Below are positions 17,179 through 25,198 of a DNA stretch of 64,000 nt, one piece after another. Position 1 is the stretch's first letter. Each line of letters begins with the position of its first letter. Position numbers and translations under genes: made by a program. The notes beneath the pieces were generated by a model. It was not told the DNA's origin, ran no database searches, and saw only the letters and a list, made by a program, of their open reading frames with translations. Location: positions 1,186,501 through 1,250,500 of the forward strand of contig NZ_CP016614.1 in the NCBI RefSeq assembly GCF_013377255.1. Reading direction: 5' to 3'. The DNA comes from Mannheimia granulomatis. Lineage in GTDB: Bacteria > Pseudomonadota > Gammaproteobacteria > Enterobacterales > Pasteurellaceae.

Positions 17179-17238
17179 AACAAGCGGTTAAATTTCATCA
17201 TTATTTTGCAAAAAATACGAGGAATTTAACCGCTTGTT
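17179..17238. terminator. USS-pair stem-loop between topA and yvcK
   Basis: AACAAGCGGTTAAATT (17179-17194) pairs perfectly with AATTTAACCGCTTGTT (17223-17238); it separates two convergent genes. The T run on the plus side is short (TTTC). Confidence 0.75.
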
Positions 17239-17259
17239 TCTGTGTTATGGACATAAGAA

Positions 17260-18195
17260 TCATTCTATTAACTTATCAATCGCTTTACTTAATTTATTAC
17301 GATCATGGCGATAGGTAATGTCATCCGCTGATAGATTCTCCCGAAGTACACAAATATGAGGGGGTAGCTGAGATTGTTCATCATCGGTTGTGATAACAGC
17401 ATTAATTCGCTGCTTACCGATACAGCTCTCAATCCATTCAATTCGCTGTTTAAGAGATAATGCGCCTGCCGGGCCGTGTTCCTGTCCAATATTATCAATA
17501 AAAATCACTTTAGCTTTACTTTCGGAAATAGTTTGGGCTATTTCGGGCACTAGCAAGTTTGGCATAATACTGGTAAAAAAGCTTCCGGGTCCGAGTAAGA
17601 TTAATTCAGAAGCATAAATTGCAGATACTGCTTCAGGGGTAGCTAAAACGGCCTTATCTAAATGTAAACTGCAAGGAGTTTCTTCTAAGGCATCTATTTC
17701 TACTTCACCAAAGATTGACTCGCCGGAGTGGAGCTTTGCGATTAGATGGACGGGAATTTCAGACATTGGAATAAGCTGAGAACGCACATGCAGTAGATCT
17801 CGAACCAAATTGATACCTTCAAGCGGTCTAATCTGCATATTTTCAAGTGCAGTCAAAATTAAATTGCCTAGATTATGCCCCTTTAGCTCTCCGCTGCCTG
17901 CAAAACGATATTCAAACAGATTAGAAGCAACAGTCGGTTTGACAATAATTTGATTAAGGCAATTACGTAAATCTCCCCAAGCAATACCGCCTTGTTGTGA
18001 GCGAATACGTCCTGTTGAGCCACCATTATCTGTAGTTGCAACAATACCGGTAAGTCTTTCTTTTAAGAAAGATAGCGCTGATAATAAACGCCCAAGACCG
18101 TGTCCGCCCCCGAGGGCAACTACAGCACTAAGCTGATTTAGTTTTGAGTGTCGGGGAGGTTTATATTGAGTAGAATTTAATTTCGTATTTTCCAT
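17260..18195 (-). CDS. yvcK: Gluconeogenesis factor YvcK/YbhK (CofD-like)
   Basis: Cytoplasmic protein of the YvcK/CofD superfamily, which binds UDP-sugars in Bacillus and is needed there for growth on gluconeogenic carbon sources and for cell wall synthesis control; E. coli homologue YbhK. 311 residues with the glycine-rich nucleotide motif VVALGGGHGLGRLLSAL near 25-41, TTDNGGSTGRIR near 54-65, GDLRNCL and LGPGSFFTSIMPNLLV. Begins 12 bases after perM on the same strand, so they are probably one operon. Confidence 0.88.
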   Translation of the reverse strand: MENTKLNSTQYKPPRHSKLNQLSAVVALGGGHGLGRLLSALSFLKERLTGIVATTDNGGSTGRIRSQQGGIAWGDLRNCLNQIIVKPTVASNLFEYRFAGSGELKGHNLGNLILTALENMQIRPLEGINLVRDLLHVRSQLIPMSEIPVHLIAKLHSGESIFGEVEIDALEETPCSLHLDKAVLATPEAVSAIYASELILLGPGSFFTSIMPNLLVPEIAQTISESKAKVIFIDNIGQEHGPAGALSLKQRIEWIESCIGKQRINAVITTDDEQSQLPPHICVLRENLSADDITYRHDRNKLSKAIDKLIE

Positions 18196-18207
18196 TGAAC
18201 TGATTTC

Positions 18208-19278
18208 TTAAACTGAAGTTACCTCTGTATCATTAGATGGCAAAGCTTGGATAACAGCTTTAACTAATGTCGCTAAAGGAATGGCAAAAAATACCCCCCA
18301 AAATCCCCATAATCCACCAAAAATAAGTACAGCAATAATGATGGTGAGAGGATGAACATTGACCGCTTCAGAGAATAAAAACGGCACAAGTAAATTTCCA
18401 TCTAATAATTGGCTAATAATAAAGGCCAACATAACATAGTAAAAATCAGGCGATAAACCAAATTGGAATAAAGCAACAAGAAAAACAGGAATACTAACTA
18501 AAACTGCCCCAATGTAAGGCACTAAAACTGAAATCCCTACAGCAACAGAAAGCAGCAGTGGATAACGCAATCCAAAGAAGAGAAAAATAATATAGGTTAT
18601 AACACCTACAATAATAATTTCCAAAAACTTCCCATGAATATAGTTAGCGATTTGCTGCTGCATTTCAAACCAGACTCGTGTCGCTAAACGGCGATTTTCC
18701 GGTAGGATGCGGCTAAATGAACGCATTAAAACCAATTTATCTTTTAATAAGAAAAATACCATTAACGGCACTAAAAATGCATAAATCCCTAAACCGACCA
18801 AACTGATAATAGAATTAATTGAAAAGGTTAAAAGTGATTCTGCAATACCTAAAATATGGCTCTTAAATTTGCTTACGATAGAATCTAATGTCGCATAATC
18901 TACAAGTTCAGGGTAGTGCTCCGGCAAGGCTTGTAACCAAGCATTCAGTAAATTAAACATTGAAGGAAGATCTTGAATGAAGGTAACCGCTTGGTTCCAT
19001 AAGCTAGGCAATAGCACTACGCCTAAAAAGGAGAGTAGGGCAATAAACCCTCCTAAAATTAAAATTACACAAAGCGTTCTTGGGAGTTTTAATCTGACCG
19101 TTAAAAAACGGATTGGCCATTCAAGTAAGTACGCAAATACGAGAGCAACCAACAGCGGCATTAATAAATCACTAAAAAAATAGATGATACCAAAGCCAAT
19201 GAATAGAATACCAAGCAACACTACAATTTGTGGGTCAGTAAACCTTTTTTGGTACCAATCTTGTAACATTTGAAACAT
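18208..19278 (-). CDS. perM: PerM/AI-2E family membrane transporter
   Basis: Polytopic inner-membrane protein, 356 residues, about seven to eight membrane segments. It aligns closely with E. coli PerM: an N-terminal MLQDWYQKRFTDPQ stretch, the LVPLMVFFLLKD segment near 180, the DGNLLVPFLFSEAVNVHPL signature near 290 and the C-terminal GGLWGFWGVFFAIPLATL. The substrate is not established; the AI-2E name comes from a distant homologue. Confidence 0.9.
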   Translation of the reverse strand: MFQMLQDWYQKRFTDPQIVVLLGILFIGFGIIYFFSDLLMPLLVALVFAYLLEWPIRFLTVRLKLPRTLCVILILGGFIALLSFLGVVLLPSLWNQAVTFIQDLPSMFNLLNAWLQALPEHYPELVDYATLDSIVSKFKSHILGIAESLLTFSINSIISLVGLGIYAFLVPLMVFFLLKDKLVLMRSFSRILPENRRLATRVWFEMQQQIANYIHGKFLEIIIVGVITYIIFLFFGLRYPLLLSVAVGISVLVPYIGAVLVSIPVFLVALFQFGLSPDFYYVMLAFIISQLLDGNLLVPFLFSEAVNVHPLTIIIAVLIFGGLWGFWGVFFAIPLATLVKAVIQALPSNDTEVTSV

Positions 19279-19307
19279 AGTATTGCCTTTTATTAACGAA
19301 GATAATA

Positions 19308-19331
19308 TTCGCCTAGTTCACACTAGGCGAA
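19308..19331 (-). terminator. Possible weak terminator after the methyltransferase gene
   Basis: Nine-bp inverted repeat TTCGCCTAG (19308-19316) / CTAGGCGAA (19323-19331). The minus-strand downstream sequence has only a poor T run. Confidence 0.45.
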
Positions 19332-19337
19332 AAGAGA

Positions 19338-20093
19338 TTATTTTTGACTACAAATTGCAACAAATCCAAGATGTTTATCAGGATCGTTAAATGTTTTGTA
19401 CATTCTATTAAAGATTTCCCTGTTTTCCGGCTTTAATGCATTGCCTACAATTTTCATTGCACCTAAAACGCCTTCATCATGAATCAAACCCTTAGGTGAC
19501 AGTAAAGACATTTCTCCGGAAAATGTTTCTACATTACGGAAGCCGCAATGATGGAATAATTGTTTCCAATCCGCTTTACTGAGAGGCGTGACTGTCAAGC
19601 CAATTGCCTCACGTAATTCTGTTAAGACAGATTCTGCATCTTCTGCATCTAAAAGCAAATCATGAGTTAACAAAAAACCGTTTGGCTTTAAAACTCGAAA
19701 ATATTCACGAATAGCCTTTTCTTTTGCTTCAATTGGAAGCATGGTTAACATTGCTTCATTGATAACAATATCAAAGCTTTCATCATCAAATGGTAATTTA
19801 GTCGCATTTGCACGTTGTACCTGCACTAAATGCTCAAGGTTATTTTCTTTGATGTTTTGATTCGCTTTTTCGAGTGCTTCTTCATCTAAATCAATTCCTA
19901 TAATTTGGCACTCAAATTGCTTAGCTATCTGAATAGCTGTTGTCCCCATATTACAGGCGACCTCAAGCACTTTCTTTTCTTTATTAAAATCGCCGTTTGC
20001 AATTAGCCAGTCAGTTGCTAATTTACCACCCGGACGTAAACGCGTTTTGCCTAGACGCGCCAAAAAGTTATGACCAACTTCTTCTTTTTTCAT
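19338..20093 (-). CDS. Class I SAM-dependent methyltransferase, substrate unknown
   Basis: 251 residues. Rossmann motif I is VLEVACNMGTTAIQIA (about 42-57), motif II acidic loop IIGIDLDEEAL, and motif IV FDIVINEAMLTMLP; a C-terminal part follows (DEGVLGAMKIVGNALKPENR). Methyltransf_11/25 type, probably a small-molecule methylase, though the substrate cannot be read from the sequence. ATG 20093 was chosen: AGAGG lies five bases upstream, whereas the longer form would use TTG 20114. Stands alone on the minus strand upstream of perM. Confidence 0.8.
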   Translation of the reverse strand: MKKEEVGHNFLARLGKTRLRPGGKLATDWLIANGDFNKEKKVLEVACNMGTTAIQIAKQFECQIIGIDLDEEALEKANQNIKENNLEHLVQVQRANATKLPFDDESFDIVINEAMLTMLPIEAKEKAIREYFRVLKPNGFLLTHDLLLDAEDAESVLTELREAIGLTVTPLSKADWKQLFHHCGFRNVETFSGEMSLLSPKGLIHDEGVLGAMKIVGNALKPENREIFNRMYKTFNDPDKHLGFVAICSQK

Positions 20094-20317
20094 AAAAACC
20101 TCTGAGGTTGTCAAGTTGTAAAAGGATTTATCCTTAATATTTAAGAATGATTCAAGAGTATGTTTACCTGCTAAAGATAATTTAGCAAAAAAGTGTCCTT
20201 TTTTGACCGCTTATACTCCAAATTTTAGCTGATTATACCCAATTTTTTTGTTTTCTTATATACAACGGTCACTGATTTTGACAGAATAAACTCATTTTTT
20301 AACAATGAGGAAAATAT

Positions 20318-20566
20318 ATGGTAAAAGAACATAGCCACTATGCTCATCAGCGTGGTGAAATTAAAGAGAGTGCAGTAAAAGCACTAGTGACTGACCCACT
20401 ATTTAAAAGTCGAGTAGAGAAAAATCGTAAAGGGAAAGGCAGTTATCGTCGACATGAAAAACATAAAAATGCCGGTTATATAAAAGGTGAAACCCCATTT
20501 AAAAATATTCGTTTAGAGTCTTCTTATATGGGGTTTTATTATTTTAATATATTACTTATTGTTTAG
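20318..20566 (+). CDS. arfA: Alternative ribosome-rescue factor ArfA
   Basis: Rescues ribosomes stalled on non-stop mRNA by recruiting release factor RF2, as backup for tmRNA. 82 codons; the active core matches E. coli ArfA: KESAVKALVTDPLFKSRVEKNRKGKGSY... (residues 12-40) with the basic loop KNRKGKGSYRR. A stem-loop terminator sits inside the reading frame before the stop, so most transcripts should lack a stop codon and yield truncated, tmRNA-tagged ArfA, the known self-regulating arrangement. The tail after the hairpin (GFYYFNILLIV) is hydrophobic. AATGAGGA precedes the ATG. The end overlaps the convergent lipoprotein gene by 11 bases. Confidence 0.88.
   Translation: MVKEHSHYAHQRGEIKESAVKALVTDPLFKSRVEKNRKGKGSYRRHEKHKNAGYIKGETPFKNIRLESSYMGFYYFNILLIV
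20490..20540 (+). terminator. Terminator hairpin inside arfA
   Basis: Perfect 9-bp stem AAACCCCAT (20490-20498) / ATGGGGTTT (20528-20536) followed by TTATTATTTT, all before the arfA stop at 20564-20566. The 29-base loop is long. Confidence 0.7.
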
Positions 20567-21809
20567 TTGCACCAAACACAGCATCGTATTTTAACAGTCC
20601 GTTTTCAGGTTCATTTTCGTTTTCAATTTCGATTTTACCGACTACATCGTTAAGCTTTTCACCGGCAAATTGAGTATAGTAGTAACCGGAGAGTTCGCTC
20701 TTGTTTTCAACTTTGGTTTCTCCGTTAAAACTAACGAAGTCTTGTAGATAGCGAGCTTCAGGTAATTTGCTTTCGTTTAATGTAATCGTACCGAGCGTTT
20801 GACTATTAATAGTGCCACTTAGCTTATTTTTCTCCCAGTCATTATTGAGATTTAGCTTAATTGCAACATCGCCATCAAATTTTGGAGCTGATGCAACTGC
20901 CTCACCATTTTTATTTTCAACAACACGAGCAATAACTTCACCTTTATACGTTGCTTCACCAACTAAGCCGTCATTCCATTTTGCTTTACCATTAGCAAAA
21001 TCCCATACTCCATATTCAGAATAGTTAGAGCCACTACCTTCTTCAAGTTGCTTTTTACCGTCTCGACCGGTACTCAAATGAAGATGAAATAAGTTACTGT
21101 CATTTGCATCGGTATAAAAGGCACCATAGCTAGAATAAGGCTGATTTACAAATAGATAATGAACAGTTTTGCTATTTCCTCCCTCTAATTTGGGATCTGT
21201 GAACTGACCATTATGTTTACCGAGATAGCTTTCACCACTTTGTAAACTTTTGACATTCGATTCTAGATTATCATTCTTACCTAAATCTAGCACTAAATAA
21301 TAGTTATGTGGTTTGCCAAATTCATCCGCTTTGAATGGCGAATTTTCTGCTTCATCTTCCTCTAAAACAAAGTGTTCGCGACTTTCACGACGAGCATCGC
21401 CCGCGTCACTAAGATTACCCCCATTTGCTAACGGAATAACGCGCCAATATTTGCCTGCATTATCCGTATTTACCGGCTTGATAGCTTCTACGCGAGTATC
21501 AGGCTTTGGTTGAGCTGGTTTGGGGGTTTCTTCTTTTGGTGTAGATGGTTTTACTTTTTCTGTACCATTTTCTTCCGGTTTAGTAGGTTTATCTTTGCCG
21601 ACTTCTTCAGATGGCGCCTTTTTACTTGAGGTTTCGCTCGATGTAGAAGGCTTATTTTTTTCCAAATTATCTTCTGATTTGGATGTTTGGGTTGATGGTG
21701 TTAGCTCTTTTTTGGTTTGTACAACGTGAGAGCCTTCTGTAGATTTACAACCTGTTAAGGCTAGAGATACAGCAACAGCTGCTAAGGTAAGTTTGAGTGT
21801 AGAACGCAT
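20556..21809 (-). CDS. TbpB-like surface lipoprotein, possible partner of ZnuD
   Basis: 417 residues. Lipoprotein signal with lipobox LTGC (Cys 21), then a low-complexity tether of about 95 residues rich in Lys, Pro, Glu, Ser and Thr, then a beta-rich domain. The C-terminal part has the spacing and end of TbpB-type lipoprotein barrels: SGTINSQTLGTITLN, then SGYYYTQFAGEKLNDVVGKIEI, ending YDAVFGATKQ, much like the FYGP...AVFGAKRQ end of transferrin-binding protein B. Such proteins are usually moved to the cell surface by Slam. It is divergent from znuD, the layout of a bipartite receptor. Ligand unknown; naming as TbpB-like is by pattern only. AGGAGA precedes the ATG. Confidence 0.8.
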   Translation of the reverse strand: MRSTLKLTLAAVAVSLALTGCKSTEGSHVVQTKKELTPSTQTSKSEDNLEKNKPSTSSETSSKKAPSEEVGKDKPTKPEENGTEKVKPSTPKEETPKPAQPKPDTRVEAIKPVNTDNAGKYWRVIPLANGGNLSDAGDARRESREHFVLEEDEAENSPFKADEFGKPHNYYLVLDLGKNDNLESNVKSLQSGESYLGKHNGQFTDPKLEGGNSKTVHYLFVNQPYSSYGAFYTDANDSNLFHLHLSTGRDGKKQLEEGSGSNYSEYGVWDFANGKAKWNDGLVGEATYKGEVIARVVENKNGEAVASAPKFDGDVAIKLNLNNDWEKNKLSGTINSQTLGTITLNESKLPEARYLQDFVSFNGETKVENKSELSGYYYTQFAGEKLNDVVGKIEIENENEPENGLLKYDAVFGATKQ

Positions 21810-21970
21810 AAGTAAGTCTCCTGGGTTAAATCCATAAAATTTTAATGGATAAATTTTAGTTTTGGCAAGAGCTAAATGAAAAAATAAATAATTTTTTTAT
21901 GGGTATTATTGCAAGGTATTGAAATTTAGCGTAATTTATTACCCTTAATTTATTTATGGGAAAATAACTA
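21810..21970. promoter_or_regulatory. Shared divergent promoter region of lipoprotein and znuD
   Basis: 161 A/T-rich bases drive both genes. Two inverted repeats are visible: ATCCAT/ATGGAT (21830-21835 / 21845-21850) and an imperfect GGGTATTAT (21901-21909) / TTATTACCC (21936-21944). I did not find a convincing Zur box, so regulation is unassigned. Confidence 0.4.
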
Positions 21971-24343
21971 ATGACAAACAAAACTATTTTAGCATTACTA
22001 ATTTCCGCTCATTTAAGTAGTCTTGCCTTGGCTCAAACAAAAGAAGATATTGCAGTGTTAGAAGAAGTATCTGTTATAGGTAATAGCGATACGCCTGTAG
22101 TTGCACAAGGTAGTGAAGTTACTATTTTAAAAGTCAGTGATAAAATTATTGATGGAAAGGAGTTTAAGAAACGCTCAGCAACTCTAGGCAATGCTTTAGC
22201 AGCAGAATTGGGAGTGCATAGTAATCCATTCGGAGGCGGAGCAAGTAAGCCGATTATTCGCGGACAAGAAGGGGCGAGAATTAAAATTTTACAAAACGGG
22301 GCTGAAGTTGTAGACATGTCCAGCCTTTCACCTGATCACGCAGTGGTAGCGGACTCACTATTGGCAAGCAAAGTAGAAGTATTACGTGGTTCAAGTACCT
22401 TGCTTTATACCAGCAGCTCACCGGCAGGTGTAGTGAATGTCGTGGATAAACGTATTCCAACGTCAATACCAGAAAAAGGCTATGAAGTAGAACTTAACAG
22501 TCGTTTTGATACTGTAAGTAAAGAACGTTTAGGGGTAATCGGTGCAACAGTAGGCTTAGGTCAGCATGTTGCTTTGCGGGTTGAGGGTCTGAATCGTCAT
22601 AGCGATAATTATCGAGTAAAAAGTTTACAACTCGGTGAGAGCTTAAATTATGTACCGGATACTTATAACCGTTCTCGTGTTGGTACTATGGGAATCTCAT
22701 TTATTGGTGAAAGAGGGTATATAGGTGCAGCGTATAGTCATCGCAAAGACACCTACGGTTTGCCGGGGCATAACCATAAATTTGATTTTTGTACAGGACA
22801 TATTTATGGTGTTGATAGAGATAAACATGCTCATACTTATCTCTATCCTCATTTGTTAACTAATGAATTAATCAGTGAGAATCCGCACTTCCATTGCGGC
22901 TCAGATCATGGGTTGGATCATAATCATAGCCATGATAATCCTTATGGACATAAGCACGATCATACACATAAAGGTCCTTGGGTTGACCTTCGCTCCAAGC
23001 GTCTTGATTTAAAAATGGAACTGAAACAACCCTTTAGTGGCATAGAGAAGCTACGTCTAAGTCACACTGATGTAAATTACTATCATGATGAAAAAGATGC
23101 GGGTGTCTTGCTTACCTTTTTGCACAAACAGCTTAAAAAAGATAAGGACTATGGTAAGCCTGTCAATATTTACAAAAATCGTGGTAAAAACAGCCGCTTG
23201 GAGTTTTATCATACGCCGGTTGGTGGTTTAACAGGTGTCTGGGGACTGCAATATCAGACACAAAAAAGCAGTATGAACGCACCGAAAGACCGCGAAGTTC
23301 GTTTCCCACTAATTGAGAATAACAACAAACAGCTAAGTCTGTTTGGTATTGAACAATATATGTGGGACAATTTTGCTGTTGAGCTTGCCGGGCGGATAGA
23401 AAAGCAGAAAATTGAGATCGACTACGACCTTAATGAAATTAAAAGATTACAAGATTTCTATCGTATTTCGGGCGGCGCACAAGTTGAGCCGGATTTATCA
23501 CCGTATAATAAAACGGCTTATGCTTATTCTGGTACATTGAACTGGTTCTTCCACCCGAATTATCAGCTCTCGTTTACTGCTTCGCACAATGAACGCCATC
23601 CAACACCGATGGAGCTTTATTACCATGGACAGCATTTGGCGACCAGTTCATTCGAATACGGCAATAAAGATCTGAAAAAAGAGCAGTCGAACAACGTGGA
23701 ATTAGGTTTAGGCTATCAAGGTGAGAAATTTGGCTATAAAACTACAGTTTATTACAACCACTTTAAAAACTATATTTTTAATGAAAATCTCTATCGTGAA
23801 AACCAGCTGTTTATGCGTCGTTACAGTCAAGCAAAAGCTCGTTTTTACGGCTTAGAAGCAGAGATGAGTTACCGTTTTAACGATAAATACCAAGCAACAC
23901 TATTTGGTGATATGGTTCGTGGTTGGCTGACTGATTTGCCACCGGTGAAAGTGGGCGGTATTCATAAAGAGCATTTACCGAAAGATGCCAAACCGGGCGA
24001 AACTTATCTGCTTTATCGTGCGGATATGAATACGCCAAGAACACCACCGGTACGTTTAGGTTTACGTTTAAATGCTCAATTTAATGAAAATTGGGCAGGG
24101 GAGGCAGAATTCTACCGAATGTTTAGCCAACGTCGTTTAAGCCAATTAGAATACCCAACTAATGGACATTCAATGCTGAATTTAGGCTTAAGCTACAGTA
24201 ATAAATTCAAAAATGCAGAGTATAAAATCAGCCTAAATGGAACAAACTTATTGAATCAAGCAGTTTATATCCATACCTCTTATCATCAGTTTGTTTCTCA
24301 GCCGGGACGTAATTTCATATTAGGTTTAGAAATGAAGTTCTAA
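21971..24343 (+). CDS. znuD: TonB-dependent zinc receptor ZnuD
   Basis: Outer-membrane receptor that imports zinc (and possibly haem) using TonB energy. 790 residues: signal peptide to about 21, TonB-box-like EEVSVIG near 31, plug domain with NALAAELGVHSNPFGGGASKPIIRGQEG and VEVLRGSSTLLYTSSSPAGVVNVVD, then a 22-strand barrel. The mark of ZnuD is a His-rich external loop (about 265-333), with repeats such as HNHSHDNPYGHKHDHTHKG flanked by two cysteines. Many blocks align to neisserial ZnuD (YGLPGHNHKFD, YLYPHLLT, GPWVDLRSKR, ELYYHGQHLATSSFEYGN). Ends FILGLEMKF with the terminal Phe typical of barrels. Confidence 0.93.
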   Translation: MTNKTILALLISAHLSSLALAQTKEDIAVLEEVSVIGNSDTPVVAQGSEVTILKVSDKIIDGKEFKKRSATLGNALAAELGVHSNPFGGGASKPIIRGQEGARIKILQNGAEVVDMSSLSPDHAVVADSLLASKVEVLRGSSTLLYTSSSPAGVVNVVDKRIPTSIPEKGYEVELNSRFDTVSKERLGVIGATVGLGQHVALRVEGLNRHSDNYRVKSLQLGESLNYVPDTYNRSRVGTMGISFIGERGYIGAAYSHRKDTYGLPGHNHKFDFCTGHIYGVDRDKHAHTYLYPHLLTNELISENPHFHCGSDHGLDHNHSHDNPYGHKHDHTHKGPWVDLRSKRLDLKMELKQPFSGIEKLRLSHTDVNYYHDEKDAGVLLTFLHKQLKKDKDYGKPVNIYKNRGKNSRLEFYHTPVGGLTGVWGLQYQTQKSSMNAPKDREVRFPLIENNNKQLSLFGIEQYMWDNFAVELAGRIEKQKIEIDYDLNEIKRLQDFYRISGGAQVEPDLSPYNKTAYAYSGTLNWFFHPNYQLSFTASHNERHPTPMELYYHGQHLATSSFEYGNKDLKKEQSNNVELGLGYQGEKFGYKTTVYYNHFKNYIFNENLYRENQLFMRRYSQAKARFYGLEAEMSYRFNDKYQATLFGDMVRGWLTDLPPVKVGGIHKEHLPKDAKPGETYLLYRADMNTPRTPPVRLGLRLNAQFNENWAGEAEFYRMFSQRRLSQLEYPTNGHSMLNLGLSYSNKFKNAEYKISLNGTNLLNQAVYIHTSYHQFVSQPGRNFILGLEMKF
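24093..24100 (+). other. KOPS-like octamer GGGCAGGG
   Basis: FtsK orienting consensus inside znuD, pointing right toward dif. Confidence 0.4.
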
Positions 24344-24355
24344 AGAGGGTTAAAA

Positions 24356-24397
24356 ATACAAAGAGAGTTTCCGATGAAAAAGAAACTCTCTTTGTAT
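24356..24397. terminator. Bidirectional terminator between znuD and bioD
   Basis: Perfect 16-bp stem ATACAAAGAGAGTTTC (24356-24371) / GAAACTCTCTTTGTAT (24382-24397); the minus strand continues with TTTTTAA, serving bioD best. Confidence 0.9.
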
Positions 24398-24428
24398 TTG
24401 CAAAAAACAAATATTTTTTAACCGCTTG

Positions 24429-25148
24429 CTATTTATGGAAGTATTCAAATAAGGGAGTGGGATTTTGCAAATATCCCGATAATTGTTTACGCTCTGGATG
24501 TCCCATATAAGGTAGTTGCCCCAATAACGGAGCATTAATTTTTTGTGTTAATAGCTCAATCAATTCATGATAGTGCCGTAGGCCAGGGTTAACCCTATTA
24601 GCTACCCAACCTACAAGATTCACACCTCGGTGCAAAATTTCATTTGCTGTCAACAATGCATGGTTAACGCATCCTTCTTTTATGCCGACAACTAAAACTA
24701 CCGGCATATTATTTTTTTCTACCCAATCAGCAAAGCAATAATCTTTATTGATAGGGGTTAACCAGCCGTAAGTGCCTTCAACCACTACATTAGGATATTC
24801 AATTTCAAGTTTTTTTAAATCAGCATCTAACTTTTCAACTTGAATATGGTGTACTGCATCTAAAGCTGCAAACACGGGAGTACTAGAATGAGTAAAAGTA
24901 TAACTATTAATATCTCGATAACGTACAGAATTAGGGCAGCTATCTAAAATAGTTAACACATCAGAATTGTCTTCAGCAGCATAATCGTACTGATTTGGCT
25001 CGGTAGGTAATGAATCATCCCCACCACAAGCAATAGGTTTATAACCAATCACGGGAAAATTGTGTTCAGCAAGTGTCTGTATAATTGCACGAGTTACCAC
25101 GGTTTTCCCCACGTTGGTATCCGTTCCGGTAATAAATAATGAGGGCAT
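24429..25148 (-). CDS. bioD: Dethiobiotin synthetase (BioD family, YnfK/BioD2-like context)
   Basis: ATP-dependent ring closure of diaminopelargonic acid with CO2 to dethiobiotin in biotin synthesis. 239 residues with the P-loop TGTDTNVGKT at 7-16, YKPIACG near 36-42 and VVEGTYGW near 121-128 (the usual motif is EGAGG, here altered to EGTYG). Next to an Mlc-like gene, the same neighbourhood as E. coli ynfK (bioD2)-mlc, so it may be the second BioD paralogue rather than the one in a bio operon. AAGGAACC precedes the ATG. Confidence 0.88.
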   Translation of the reverse strand: MPSLFITGTDTNVGKTVVTRAIIQTLAEHNFPVIGYKPIACGGDDSLPTEPNQYDYAAEDNSDVLTILDSCPNSVRYRDINSYTFTHSSTPVFAALDAVHHIQVEKLDADLKKLEIEYPNVVVEGTYGWLTPINKDYCFADWVEKNNMPVVLVVGIKEGCVNHALLTANEILHRGVNLVGWVANRVNPGLRHYHELIELLTQKINAPLLGQLPYMGHPERKQLSGYLQNPTPLFEYFHK

Positions 25149-25198
25149 AAGTGGTTCCTTTTATAAAATTGACGCTGTGTAGTTTAACCAAGAATAAA

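Noticed and set aside
21810..21970. Zur box between the lipoprotein and znuD
   Set aside because: Neither inverted repeat resembles the GTTATA-N-TATAAC type Zur motif closely enough to claim it.
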